NCBI RefSeq assembly: GCF_014334325.1
Contig: NZ_JACSET010000005.1
Location: forward strand, 22,448-86,447
Length of the DNA: 64,000 nucleotides
Source of the DNA: Treponema sp. Marseille-Q4130
GTDB taxonomy: Bacteria; Spirochaetota; Spirochaetia; Treponematales; Treponemataceae
Reading direction: 5' to 3'
Shown here: piece by piece, positions 26,362 through 35,259 of the stretch
How positions within the stretch are numbered: the stretch's first letter is position 1
How the letters are laid out: the number at the start of each line of letters is the position of its first letter
Translations under genes and position numbers: made by a program
The notes under the pieces: model-generated
What the model was told of the DNA's origin: nothing
Database searches by the model: none
What the model saw: only the letters and a program-made list of their open reading frames with translations

Positions 26362-26781
26362 TCACCCTTTTTGCATCGCAGTGTTCACTTGCGAAAATTC
26401 GAAATTGATAAGAGAAGCCATCATGCGATACTGCATCTGCGACTGCAAAACGATCATCGCTTCGGTTTCCGCATCGACGTTGTTGCCGTTCGGCTTCGCA
26501 GTCGTCGTATAATCGAGGACGCGCCTCGGTTCGACGTCGCGGTAATCATAGGGCTCGTTGAGCGCAAAATGCCTCTCGTCGGTTCGCGTCAGCTGAAAAC
26601 CGTTTTTAGCCTTTTCTTCCGATTCGAACGCGCGTTTGAGTTCGCTTTCAAAATTGACGACGCTGCGTTTGAAATTCGGCACGCCGCTTGCGGCCATATT
26701 GTTTGCCGACACTTGATAGCGCAGCGTATTGACATCCATGCCGCGGTGCAGTAAATCGACCGCCCTCGTAAAGGTACTCAT
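26362..26781 (-). CDS. flgB: FlgB, proximal rod protein
   Basis: Rod subunit nearest the MS ring, 139 residues. It has the motif VSANNMAASGVPNFKR (about 24-39) and ends with MQYRMMASLINFEFSQ. The frame is open 74 codons upstream into the hslU end, but ATG 26781 (MSTFTRAVDLL) is the family start. A 121-bp gap to hslU holds a hairpin. Confidence 0.95.
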   Translation of the reverse strand: MSTFTRAVDLLHRGMDVNTLRYQVSANNMAASGVPNFKRSVVNFESELKRAFESEEKAKNGFQLTRTDERHFALNEPYDYRDVEPRRVLDYTTTAKPNGNNVDAETEAMIVLQSQMQYRMMASLINFEFSQVNTAMQKG

Positions 26782-26862
26782 ACTACAAATTTCGGCAGAT
26801 AGCGGAAAGGGGTTTAGCGGAAAATAAGGGAGAATCGGCGGGGCGTATAAAAGCGGAATTTT

Positions 26863-26883
26863 CGCCGAAAAGATATTTCGGCG
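26863..26883 (-). other. Hairpin between hslU and flgB
   Basis: 8-bp perfect stem (CGCCGAAA/TTTCGGCG) with a 5-base loop, followed on the minus strand by AAAATT and not by a T-run. It could slow transcription or be a processing site between the protease and rod genes. Confidence 0.4.
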
Positions 26884-26902
26884 GAAAACTCGCTGTACAG
26901 CC

Positions 26903-28480
26903 TTAGAGTATATAGCGCGACATATCGCCGTCGGTGACGATATCTTTGAGCTTGTCGTCGACGTATGCCGCGTCGATATCGATCGTTTCGCCTGCATGTT
27001 CATCCGCGGTAAACGAAATATCGTCGAGCACTTTTTCCATGATCGTGTGGAGCCGCCTCGCGCCGATGTTTTCGCTCTTTGCGTTTACGTCTTCGGCGAG
27101 AAAGCTCATACGGTCGATCGCATCCTCGGCAAAACGTACCGTCACTCCTTCCGTTTCGAGGAGCGCAACGTATTGTTTTGTGAGCGCGTTTTTCGGTTCG
27201 GTGAGGATTTTTTTGAAATCGTCTTTTTTGAGCGCGTCGAGTTCCACGCGCAGCGGAAAGCGTCCCTGCAGTTCGGGAATCAAATCGCTCGGAGCCGAAA
27301 CGCTGAACGCTCCGGCCGCAATAAACAAAATATGAGAGGTATCGACGACACCGTACTTCGTATTTACATTGCTGCCTTCGACGATCGGGAGGATGTCGCG
27401 CTGCACGCCTTCGCGGGAAACGTCCTGCCCGCGCGATTCGCCGTTTTTCGTCGCAATCTTATCGATTTCGTCGATAAAGATGATGCCGTTTTGTTCGACC
27501 CGTTTTTTCGCTTCGGATGCGACTTTATCGCGGTCGATCATCGTATCGAGCACTTCTCCGCTTATGATTTTCCGCGCTTCGTGGATCGTCACGGTTCTCC
27601 GCTTCGCTTTGTTTCCGCCCGAAAACATACCGGCGATGCTCTGCATACTGTTTTCGAGATCTTCCATATTGCCGCCGGCGATAATTTCCATGCTCGGCAT
27701 TTGAAACTGAGGATGTACCGTAAGCTCCACTTCTCTCTCTTCGAGCTTTCCTTCGCGCAGCATTGTGCGGAACTTTTCCCGCGTCGAGCTTTCTTTTTGC
27801 CGGCTTTCACTCTGCGCTTCCGCATCGGATGAGGCGGCCTCTTCCGATACCGCATCGTATAAAGCGGATCTTTCCGATGACGCATTCTGTGCAGCATCTT
27901 TTTCCGAAGCGCTGCCCGATCGATCGGAAAGAGATGCCGTATTCGATTCCGCGCCGCTTCCGCTTATAAGCGTAAAGATATTTCCGAGGACAGCCGCATC
28001 TTTTTTTTCGTTCGCTTTTGCAGCCCTGTCTTTTTCGGCGGAACCGGGGAGCAGGAGATCGAGAAGCCGGTCTTCGACGAGGGGCACACTTTTTTCGCGC
28101 AAACGTTCTTCCATTTCCGCTTTGACATCGTTGAAACCGACCGCCATCAAATCGCGTATCATCGATTCGACGTCGCGCCCGACATAACCGACTTCGGTGT
28201 ACTTCGTCGCTTCGACTTTTAAAAAGGGCGCCGAACACAGTTTTGCAAGCCGTCGCGCGATTTCCGTTTTGCCGACGCCGGTCGGTCCTATCATGAGGAT
28301 ATTTTTCGGCGCAACTTCGTCGCGGATATCTTCGGGGAGTTTCAAACGGCGGTAGCGGTTACGCAGTGCAACGGCGACCGCGCGCTTCGCCTTTTCCTGT
28401 CCGATGATGTATTGATCGAGCCTGAGGACTATTTCCTTCGGCGTCAAATCCGTATGTACTTCTGCCGGTACGTCGCTCAT
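26903..28480 (-). CDS. hslU: HslU, ATPase of the HslUV protease, with enlarged I domain
   Basis: AAA+ unfoldase that feeds substrates to HslV. Walker A is GPTGVGKT (65-72), the pore loop is GYVGRD (98-103) and Walker B is FIDEIDKIA. The product has 525 residues against about 443 in E. coli. The surplus is a hydrophilic low-complexity stretch at roughly 147-232, rich in S, A, E, D and K, inside the intermediate domain. hslV lies four bases upstream, so the two are coupled. Confidence 0.96.
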   Translation of the reverse strand: MSDVPAEVHTDLTPKEIVLRLDQYIIGQEKAKRAVAVALRNRYRRLKLPEDIRDEVAPKNILMIGPTGVGKTEIARRLAKLCSAPFLKVEATKYTEVGYVGRDVESMIRDLMAVGFNDVKAEMEERLREKSVPLVEDRLLDLLLPGSAEKDRAAKANEKKDAAVLGNIFTLISGSGAESNTASLSDRSGSASEKDAAQNASSERSALYDAVSEEAASSDAEAQSESRQKESSTREKFRTMLREGKLEEREVELTVHPQFQMPSMEIIAGGNMEDLENSMQSIAGMFSGGNKAKRRTVTIHEARKIISGEVLDTMIDRDKVASEAKKRVEQNGIIFIDEIDKIATKNGESRGQDVSREGVQRDILPIVEGSNVNTKYGVVDTSHILFIAAGAFSVSAPSDLIPELQGRFPLRVELDALKKDDFKKILTEPKNALTKQYVALLETEGVTVRFAEDAIDRMSFLAEDVNAKSENIGARRLHTIMEKVLDDISFTADEHAGETIDIDAAYVDDKLKDIVTDGDMSRYIL

Positions 28481-28484
28481 GCGT

Positions 28485-29024
28485 TTATGCCTCCTCCACC
28501 GTCAAATTACCGTTCGTATAGATGCAGATTTTACCCGCAATTTCAAGACTCTTTTTCGCAATTTCGGAAGCGTTCATATCGGAGCTTTCAAGATACGCGA
28601 GAGCCGCCGAATACGCATAGTTTCCCCCGCTTCCGATCGCGCACACGTCGTTTTCCGGTTCGATGACGTTGCCGTCGCCTGAAATGAGCAGTATCTTCGT
28701 TCCGTCGGCGACGAGGAGCTCGGCTTCGAGCTTTTGCAGAGAACGCTCGGTACGCCACATTTTCGCAAGCGCGACGGCGCTGCGCATGATGTCGCCCGAA
28801 TACTCTTTTAATTTTTCTTCGAATTTATCGAACAGCGTAAACGCGTCCGCAACCGAACCTGCGAATCCGGTGAGCACTTTGCCGTCGTATATTTTGCGCA
28901 CTTTGCGCGCGTTGCCCTTTACAACCGTATTGCCGGCAGTCACTTGTCCGTCGCCCGCCATCGCAACCTTTCCGTTCCGGCGGACGGCGATAACCGTCGT
29001 ACTGTGAATTTTTCTTGCAGCCAT
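28485..29024 (-). CDS. hslV: HslV, peptidase of the HslUV protease
   Basis: Threonine peptidase forming the double ring under HslU. It has the active-site region [19 protein letters not shown] and the [13 protein letters not shown] segment. Unlike E. coli HslV, where the catalytic Thr follows the initiator Met, here an eight-residue segment (MAARKIHS) precedes the TT pair, so a short propeptide must be removed or Ser8 could act as in Bacillus CodW. ATG 29024 has a GGAG site five bases upstream; the GTG at 29030 does not. The product is 179 residues. Confidence 0.95.
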   Translation of the reverse strand: MAARKIHSTTVIAVRRNGKVAMAGDGQVTAGNTVVKGNARKVRKIYDGKVLTGFAGSVADAFTLFDKFEEKLKEYSGDIMRSAVALAKMWRTERSLQKLEAELLVADGTKILLISGDGNVIEPENDVCAIGSGGNYAYSAALAYLESSDMNASEIAKKSLEIAGKICIYTNGNLTVEEA

Positions 29025-29117
29025 ATACACTCCAACAAAAACAAAAAAATAAACGGCGCGACCGTTTTACACCGGCGCATTTACCGCCGCCGTGCAACCG
29101 ATTCGATTTCACACACA

Positions 29118-29150
29118 ATTAACAATTGCACATTACCAATTATTAATTAT
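29118..29150. repeat. AT-only spacer tract
   Basis: ATTAACAATT, then AATTATTAATTAT between xerC and hslV; similar to tracts at 7728, 9681, 14489 and 63028. Confidence 0.45.
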
Positions 29151-29151
29151 C

Positions 29152-30057
29152 TCACCCTTTTCCGTGCGGATGCGCTTTTTCATACAATTCGATAAGACGC
29201 TCCGTCGTGATATGCGTATAGCGCTGCGTCGTCGAAATGCTCGCGTGTCCCAAAAGCTCCTGCACGACGCGCACGTCCGCGCCCTGTGAAATCATCGCGG
29301 TCGCAAAGGTGTGGCGAAGCGCGTGCGGCGAAATATGGCGAGCCGTCCCTTCCGCACCCGAATAGCGTGACAGTATCCAGCGGATGCCGTGCGCACCGAG
29401 AGCGGTGCCTCTCCTGTTGACGAATATTTCGCTGACGTTGTCCGTCATGCGTTTTTTTGCAAAAAACTTTTTCCTGTCGGCAAGATACGCTTTGAACGCT
29501 TTTTGCGCATCTTCTCCGAAATACACGCGGCGGTCTTTACTGCCCTTTCCGGTGACGAGAGCGGAAGAAAAATCTTCCGACATATCGCTTAAGCGAACGG
29601 AAGCGAGCTCCGAAACGCGGCACCCCGACGAATAGAGCATTTCCAAAATAGCGCTGTCGCGAGATGCCCACAGGATTTCTTTTTCTTTCGGTACGGCGCA
29701 CAGCTCGTCGACTTCCGCGCCGGTTAAAAAGCGCGGCACATGGCGCGGCATCTTTACCGTTTTGATTTCCTCTGCGGGATCTGTATTAATATACTCAAAT
29801 TTTTTGCAATAGGCAAAAAAAGTTCTGCACGCGGCGATAAAACGGTTTACGGTTGCGCTTGATTTTTTTTCTTTTGAAAGGACTCCGATGCAGCTTCTGA
29901 TATCTTCGGCGCTCGCTTCCTTCACGTCTTTTTCCGCACCCAAAAAAGCCGAAAGGCGTCGCAGATCGTTTCGATACGCACAAACGGAATTGAGCGAAAG
30001 TCCGCGTACGGCTTCGAGGTAGAGCAAAAATTCGTCTATCGCATCCGAAAGGCGCAC
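29152..30057 (-). CDS. xerC: Tyrosine recombinase, XerC type
   Basis: Site-specific recombinase that resolves chromosome dimers, 301 residues. All catalytic residues are present: Arg147 (SSGCRVSE), Lys171, His245 and Arg248 (HALRHTFA), His271 (LLGHASIS) and Tyr280. The N-terminal SAM-like core-binding domain covers about 1-90. It lies 14 bp after topA in the same orientation as in other treponemes. A second Xer gene lies 5 kb upstream. The C/D assignment rests on gene order only. Confidence 0.9.
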   Translation of the reverse strand: MRLSDAIDEFLLYLEAVRGLSLNSVCAYRNDLRRLSAFLGAEKDVKEASAEDIRSCIGVLSKEKKSSATVNRFIAACRTFFAYCKKFEYINTDPAEEIKTVKMPRHVPRFLTGAEVDELCAVPKEKEILWASRDSAILEMLYSSGCRVSELASVRLSDMSEDFSSALVTGKGSKDRRVYFGEDAQKAFKAYLADRKKFFAKKRMTDNVSEIFVNRRGTALGAHGIRWILSRYSGAEGTARHISPHALRHTFATAMISQGADVRVVQELLGHASISTTQRYTHITTERLIELYEKAHPHGKG

Positions 30058-30071
30058 CGGTTTACCCTGCG

Positions 30072-32231
30072 CTATTGCCGAGACTCGGGAGCGCCTTCCG
30101 ACTCTTTTTCAAAAGCCGCAGCATCGTCGGCGGAGTGCAAAAAGGTGCAATCGGGATTGATGCACGACTTATACGTGCCGTTCTTTTTGTCGTATTTTTC
30201 GACGAGGAACCATCCGCACTTCGGACAATACTGATCGATCGGTTTGAAATGCGAAATAAAATTGCACTTCGGGTAATTCGTACAGCCGTAGAATTCTTTG
30301 CCTCTTCCCTTCGTTTTCCGTGCGACGATCTCTCCGTCGCAGCCGGGCATCGGGCACTTCGCAAGCGGGATCGAGCGCGTATTGCGGCATTCGGGAAATC
30401 CCGAACAGGCGAGAAAGTATCCGAAGCGGCCGAGTTTTTTAACCATGGGCTTTCCGCATTTTTCGCACACGATATCGGTTTTTTCGTCGAGAAAGCCTTT
30501 GACGCTTTCCTGCGTTTCCATCACGTCGTCGACGCGTTTTTTGAACGGACCGTAAAAATCTTTTATCATCCCGTTCCACACGAGAGCGCCCTGCTCCACT
30601 TTGTCGAGATCGTTTTCGACTTCCGCGGTAAAATGTTCGTTGATGACGTTCGGAAATGATTCGACGAGGATTTTGCATATCATGCGGCCGAGGACAGTCG
30701 GCACGAGCTGACGGTTCGTCCGCGTCACATAATAGCGGTCGAGCAAAACCGAAATGATCGGCGCATAAGTCGAAGGTCTGCCTATTCCCTTTTCTTCGAG
30801 CGTTCGAACGATGGACGCATCGGTGTAGCGCGAGGGCCCTTGAGTAAAGTGCTGTTCGGGATAAAATTTTTCGCACGCGATTTTTTCGCCTTCTTTCAGC
30901 GACGGGAGATTTCCGGTTTTATCCTCTTTCGACGAAAGGAGTTTGATGACATGATAAAAACCCTTGTCGACTATTTTGCTTGCGGATGCGCGGAAAATCG
31001 CATCACCCGAAGCGATTTCGACGCTCGTCGTCCGCGTCTTCGCATTGTTCATCTGACTTGAAACGAAGCGCTCCCAAATGATCGAATAGAGGCGAAGCTG
31101 ATCGCGCGTCAAATATTCTTTTATCGAATCGGGTGTATACGACACATAAGTCGGGCGGATGCCTTCGTGCGCATCCTGAGCCGCTTTTCCGACTTCATAC
31201 TTTACAGGTTCGGCAGGCAAGTCGTCGGGATAATTTTTTGAAAGCCACGAACGCACTTCGTCGAGGGCGGTTTGCGAAATGCGCACGGAATCGGTGCGCA
31301 TATACGTGATGAGACCTACGCGGCTTTCACCGACGTTGACGCCTTCGTAGAGCTGCTGCGCGATCTGCATGGTTTTCCTCGACGTGTAGCCGAGGCGGTT
31401 TGCGGCCGCCTGCTGCAATTTCGACGTCGTAAACGGCGCTTTCGGTTTTACCGTCTTATCGGTCGTCTTGACGCTCGCGACCGTGCAGTCGGAATTTTTT
31501 ATCAAGTCGATGATTTTATTGACTTCGGTTTCGTTTTTCAATTCAGCCTTTTCGCCCTTGTACGAAACGAGCTGAGCGGTAAACGTCGTTTTGCCTTTTA
31601 CAAAATCCGCATCGAGCGTCCAATATTCTTCGGGCAGAAAATTTTCCACTTCTTCTTCGCGCTCGCAGATGAGACGAAGCGCAACCGACTGCACGCGGCC
31701 GGCCGAAAGACCGTTTTTCACTTTACTCCACAAAAGCGGACTTAAATTGTAGCCGACGAGGCGGTCGAGCACGCGCCGCGCTTTTTGCGCGTTCACTTTG
31801 CTTTCGACGATTTCGTCGGGATGCTTGACCGCTTCTTTGATCGCAATCGGCGTGATTTCGTTGAACACGATGCGGCTGATCGGAGCGCTCGTCTTTTCTT
31901 TCAGCGCCTTATTCAAATGCCACGCGATCGCTTCTCCTTCGCGGTCGTTATCGCTTGCGAGCAGGACGGACGTCGATTTTTTCGCATCCTTTTGCAGCTC
32001 TTTTAATAATTTTGCCCTGCCTCTCACGGTGATGTATTCGGGCTGAAAATCGTGATCGACATCGATCGCAAGGCGCGATTTCGGTAAATCGATCAAGTGT
32101 CCCATGGACGCTTTTACCGTATAGCCCGGGCCGAGATATTTTTCGATCGTATGCGCTTTTGCCGGAGATTCGACAATCACGAGCGTCGATTCTTTTGTTT
32201 TTGAAGCACGTTTTTTTGCTGCATCAGCCAT
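30072..32231 (-). CDS. topA: TopA, DNA topoisomerase I
   Basis: Relaxes negative supercoils. The 719-residue protein has the Toprim domain (VESPAKA; then SDNDREGEAIAWH), the active-site tyrosine in GLITYMRTDS (Tyr310), and three C-terminal zinc ribbons beginning CEKCGKPM, CPMPGCDGE and CPKCGWFL. ATG 32231 has GGGAG upstream; the longer frame to 32294 runs through intergenic repeat. The ribosome site lies in a TTTTTATGGGAG context similar to those of ftsL and flaA. Confidence 0.97.
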   Translation of the reverse strand: MADAAKKRASKTKESTLVIVESPAKAHTIEKYLGPGYTVKASMGHLIDLPKSRLAIDVDHDFQPEYITVRGRAKLLKELQKDAKKSTSVLLASDNDREGEAIAWHLNKALKEKTSAPISRIVFNEITPIAIKEAVKHPDEIVESKVNAQKARRVLDRLVGYNLSPLLWSKVKNGLSAGRVQSVALRLICEREEEVENFLPEEYWTLDADFVKGKTTFTAQLVSYKGEKAELKNETEVNKIIDLIKNSDCTVASVKTTDKTVKPKAPFTTSKLQQAAANRLGYTSRKTMQIAQQLYEGVNVGESRVGLITYMRTDSVRISQTALDEVRSWLSKNYPDDLPAEPVKYEVGKAAQDAHEGIRPTYVSYTPDSIKEYLTRDQLRLYSIIWERFVSSQMNNAKTRTTSVEIASGDAIFRASASKIVDKGFYHVIKLLSSKEDKTGNLPSLKEGEKIACEKFYPEQHFTQGPSRYTDASIVRTLEEKGIGRPSTYAPIISVLLDRYYVTRTNRQLVPTVLGRMICKILVESFPNVINEHFTAEVENDLDKVEQGALVWNGMIKDFYGPFKKRVDDVMETQESVKGFLDEKTDIVCEKCGKPMVKKLGRFGYFLACSGFPECRNTRSIPLAKCPMPGCDGEIVARKTKGRGKEFYGCTNYPKCNFISHFKPIDQYCPKCGWFLVEKYDKKNGTYKSCINPDCTFLHSADDAAAFEKESEGAPESRQ

Positions 32232-32295
32232 AGCCTTCTCCCATAAAAATTTTAACGCGAGAGTGCGGCGTTCCGCGCCGCACTCGTAGTACAAT

Positions 32296-32393
32296 TAAGT
32301 AAACTGTCCAAAAACTTCAGTTTTTGGACAGCCACGTATAAGGGCATCTTAAAAAACTTGCCCCGAGCGATTTTTTCAAAATTTTCGCCCCTC
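32296..32393. repeat. Dispersed hairpin repeat between dprA and topA
   Basis: A 13-bp-arm hairpin (CTGTCCAAAAACT with its complement, about 32306-32333) is followed by AGGGCATCTTAAAAAACTTG and a GCGATTTTTTC core. The latter matches the dispersed repeat at 44111 in the same orientation. Confidence 0.6.
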
Positions 32394-33422
32394 TTAAAAA
32401 AGAGAGGGCTCGCCGCTTCGCGCACCGGGGGATTCCGAGCGGCAGCGGCGGTAATCGGCATAATCTTTTATAACCGGAGCGCCGTCGGCGACGTATTTTT
32501 CCGCCGTTCGCTCGGTCTTTCCTTTTGCGGCTTCTCCCCTCTCGATCTTTTTTTCGAGCTCGCACTTCGCTTGCCGCGAAACCGCCTTTGCAGGAGCGGA
32601 AAATGCCGCTTCGTGAATCATCACGTCGCGGTTATAATCAAGGGCGTACTGCGCCGTAATGAGCGCACCGCTTCCCGGGGGCGATTCGACGACGACGGTC
32701 GCAGGCGACAGGGCCGCGATGATGCGGTTTCTGTGCACGAATCTCCACGCTTCGGCAGGGACTCCCGGAATATATTCGCTTACGAGAACCCCGCCCGTTT
32801 TAATAATTTTTTCCGCAAGCCTTTTATGCGAAGACGGAACGATCATATCCGCTCCGCACGGAAGGATCGCGCAAGTCTTTCCGCAGTTTTTTTCAGTCCC
32901 CGCTTCCATCGCATCGAAACAGGCATCGACGGCTCCCGCGTGAGAAGCGGCATCGATGCCGTACGCGAGACCCGACACGACCGTAACTCCGTTTCGAGCG
33001 GCATCGCGCGAAAACGAAAAAGCCGCTTCTTTTCCTTCTCTCGTCATGCGCCGCGTTCCGACGACGGAAACCGTTTCGCCTGAAAGACAGGACACATCTC
33101 CTCGGCAAAACAACATAAACGGCGCATTTTCCGCTTCCGAAAGAAGGGCGGGATACAAGGCTTCCCCGTTTAAAATCGTTTCGATGCCGAACGCTTTAAT
33201 AATCCTTTCGGCCTTTTCCGCTTCGCGCACGCACGAAGGACCGTTCCACACCGCGGCTCGAAAAGTTCTTCCGACAAGCGTTGCGATATCGTCTATAGAC
33301 AGTAGCGCAAGGGCGGCGGCGCTGTCAAGGTTCTCGAGTAAAATATTTTTTTCACGCAGCGTCAAAAACGATACGCCGGCGAGACACAGAGAAAGAAAAT
33401 ATTTTTCCTTCTCAACGCCCAT
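32394..33422 (-). CDS. dprA: DprA/Smf, single-strand DNA loader for RecA
   Basis: DprA protects incoming single-stranded DNA and loads RecA in transformation. The 342-residue protein has the Rossmann-like core: SVVGTRRMTREG, VVSGLAYGIDAASHAGA, then ILPCGADMIVPSSH and PGSGALITAQYALD. A basic C-terminal extension follows. ATG 33422 overlaps the stop of the upstream lipoprotein gene by 11 bases; ATG 33431 is an alternative. No other competence genes are seen nearby. Confidence 0.93.
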   Translation of the reverse strand: MGVEKEKYFLSLCLAGVSFLTLREKNILLENLDSAAALALLSIDDIATLVGRTFRAAVWNGPSCVREAEKAERIIKAFGIETILNGEALYPALLSEAENAPFMLFCRGDVSCLSGETVSVVGTRRMTREGKEAAFSFSRDAARNGVTVVSGLAYGIDAASHAGAVDACFDAMEAGTEKNCGKTCAILPCGADMIVPSSHKRLAEKIIKTGGVLVSEYIPGVPAEAWRFVHRNRIIAALSPATVVVESPPGSGALITAQYALDYNRDVMIHEAAFSAPAKAVSRQAKCELEKKIERGEAAKGKTERTAEKYVADGAPVIKDYADYRRCRSESPGARSGEPSLF

Positions 33423-34137
33423 AGGCCGCATCCAAAGCGATTTTTTTATTTTGTTCCGCGAGCGCTTTTTTTTCTTTATCTTTCGTCGTTTTAATAATCG
33501 AATCGTACATATCCGCCGCCGCTTGAAAATCTCCGATCCGGAAATACGCGTTCGCAAGCACGCTCTTTGCGTCGGTGTGTCCCGTGTCGATAGTCAAAAG
33601 CGTTTTAAGATAGGGTATCGCTTTTTCGCTTTCATCGAGTTCGAACACATAGAGCACGCCGAGCCCGTAGAGCGCGCGGACGTAACGCCCTTCGATCGCG
33701 ATCGCGCGGAGGTATGCCGATTCCGACAATTTCAAATAATTATATCGTTTTGCAGTGCCGCCCGTCGCATCGTAATCGAGCGCCGAATGCGCCATATAAC
33801 CCGCGCACACGCCGACATAGTAATAGAGGTTTTGATTTGTCGGATAATACTCGATCGCCTTTTGATAACACGAAAGCGCTTCGCCCCACATCTTCAAATC
33901 GATATAGCGCGAACCGAGTATCTTATACCAAATGCCGATTTGCTCGTTCGCAAGCGTTATATCCGCAACGCGCTTTTCGTATTTTGCGATAGCCTCTTTG
34001 TATTCGTCGATCGTCGTCGGAGACGAAACCCCTTCTTCCGTCTGCTGCAGACGTTTGACGGCTGCATTCGACGATCCGCATGAAACGAACATCAAAATTA
34101 ATAATAATAAACTTGCCGTTATATGTATTTTTTTCAT
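33412..34137 (-). CDS. TPR-repeat lipoprotein
   Basis: A 241-residue lipoprotein: basic start and hydrophobic segment (MKKIHITASLLLLILMF), then a lipobox VSC with Cys near residue 20. The mature part has tetratricopeptide repeats: GEALSCYQKAIEYYPTNQN, then YLRAIAIEGRYVRALYGLG, EKAIPYLKTLL and GDFQAAADMYDS. A scaffold role in the periplasm is likely; partners are unknown. Position between xerD and dprA, overlapping dprA by 11 bases, suggests co-expression. ATG 34137 is used as it gives the signal peptide. Confidence 0.85.
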   Translation of the reverse strand: MKKIHITASLLLLILMFVSCGSSNAAVKRLQQTEEGVSSPTTIDEYKEAIAKYEKRVADITLANEQIGIWYKILGSRYIDLKMWGEALSCYQKAIEYYPTNQNLYYYVGVCAGYMAHSALDYDATGGTAKRYNYLKLSESAYLRAIAIEGRYVRALYGLGVLYVFELDESEKAIPYLKTLLTIDTGHTDAKSVLANAYFRIGDFQAAADMYDSIIKTTKDKEKKALAEQNKKIALDAAYGR

Positions 34138-34168
34138 AGCAACCTCGATTTTCGAATCTTTCCATATC

Positions 34169-34196
34169 AATATAACGATATATACTAAAATTGCAA
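34169..34196 (-). promoter_or_regulatory. Promoter of the TPR lipoprotein-dprA-topA group
   Basis: On the minus strand: TTGCAA (34196-34191), 16-bp spacer, TATATT (34174-34169). A GAGG site precedes the ATG at 34137. This gives the segment after xerD its own start. Confidence 0.55.
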
Positions 34197-34323
34197 GAAC
34201 AAGGCAATCGAACCGTAGCGCATACCCACATTACGCCACAGCAAACGCTTTGCAGAGCCGCCGCACATCGCGCACGGATACGTTTTATTTTTGCCGAACG
34301 CATGTGCGCCCGGCGGCAGCACA

Positions 34324-35247
34324 TTAGGGCGCGGATACGTCGCCTTTTGCCGCATGGCCCGGAAAATATTTTTCGTGATTTTTCCGAAGCTGTTCGTCAT
34401 CGACGTGCGTATAAATCTGTGTCGTCGAAAGATCCGCGTGACCGAGCAATTCCTGAACGGAACGCAGATCGGCCCCTCCTGCGAGCAAGTGCGTCGCAAA
34501 CGAATGGCGCAGCGTATGCACTTTCGCGTGAACACCGCTTTTCACTTCGTATCCGCAAAATCGTTTCCATAAACCTTTTCGCGAAAGAGGATCGCCGCGA
34601 TAATTGACGAAAACTTCGGCGACCGTTTTTTTCCCGACAAGGCGCGGCCGCGCTTCCGAAAGATATGCGGAAAGTTTTTCTTTCGCCGCATCTCCGAACG
34701 GCACGATGCGCTCTTTATCGCCCTTGCCGCGCACGAGGATGATGCGTTCGTTCAAATGCACGTTTTGCATGAGAAGAGAAGCCGCTTCGCTTGCGCGAAG
34801 TCCGCACGAATAGATAAGTTCGAACAGCGCCGCATCGCGAAGTCCCAAGGGCTCCGACGTATCGATGGACGAAAGAAAAGATTCGATCTGCGCAACGGAA
34901 AGGACGCGCGGCAGCGGACGGGCGGCTTTCGGCCGGTCGAGCGCGAGCGCGAAATTCTCGCTCCATATACCGATTCTGACAAGGTAGGATCCGAAAGCAC
35001 GCAGCGCTGAAATATCTTTTGCGATCGTCAGCTCCGTATCGCCTTTGGTCTTTTTCCATACGAGATAATATGTGAGTTCGCGGGAAGCGACATCGTGCAG
35101 CTTTATTTTTTTTTCGACGCACCACGACAAAAACTCACCCGCAGAAAGCCGATAGGTTTCCGCCGTTTTCTGCGAGCGCCGCAAAACAAGCACGATGTCC
35201 GTATAAAATCGGGAGAGTATGACCGGAATCGTCAACTTTTCAGCCAT
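34324..35247 (-). CDS. xerD: Tyrosine recombinase, XerD type
   Basis: Partner recombinase for chromosome dimer resolution, 307 residues. Catalytic residues: Arg151 (SCGLRASE), Lys175, His244 and Arg247 (HTLRHSFA), His270 (LLGHADLS) and Tyr279. The LLGHADLSTTQIYTHV block is closest to XerD. It begins 12 bp after ftsZ, which would link dimer resolution to division-gene expression. The assignment versus XerC is by motif resemblance. Confidence 0.9.
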   Translation of the reverse strand: MAEKLTIPVILSRFYTDIVLVLRRSQKTAETYRLSAGEFLSWCVEKKIKLHDVASRELTYYLVWKKTKGDTELTIAKDISALRAFGSYLVRIGIWSENFALALDRPKAARPLPRVLSVAQIESFLSSIDTSEPLGLRDAALFELIYSCGLRASEAASLLMQNVHLNERIILVRGKGDKERIVPFGDAAKEKLSAYLSEARPRLVGKKTVAEVFVNYRGDPLSRKGLWKRFCGYEVKSGVHAKVHTLRHSFATHLLAGGADLRSVQELLGHADLSTTQIYTHVDDEQLRKNHEKYFPGHAAKGDVSAP

Positions 35248-35259
35248 ACGGATCCCGCG

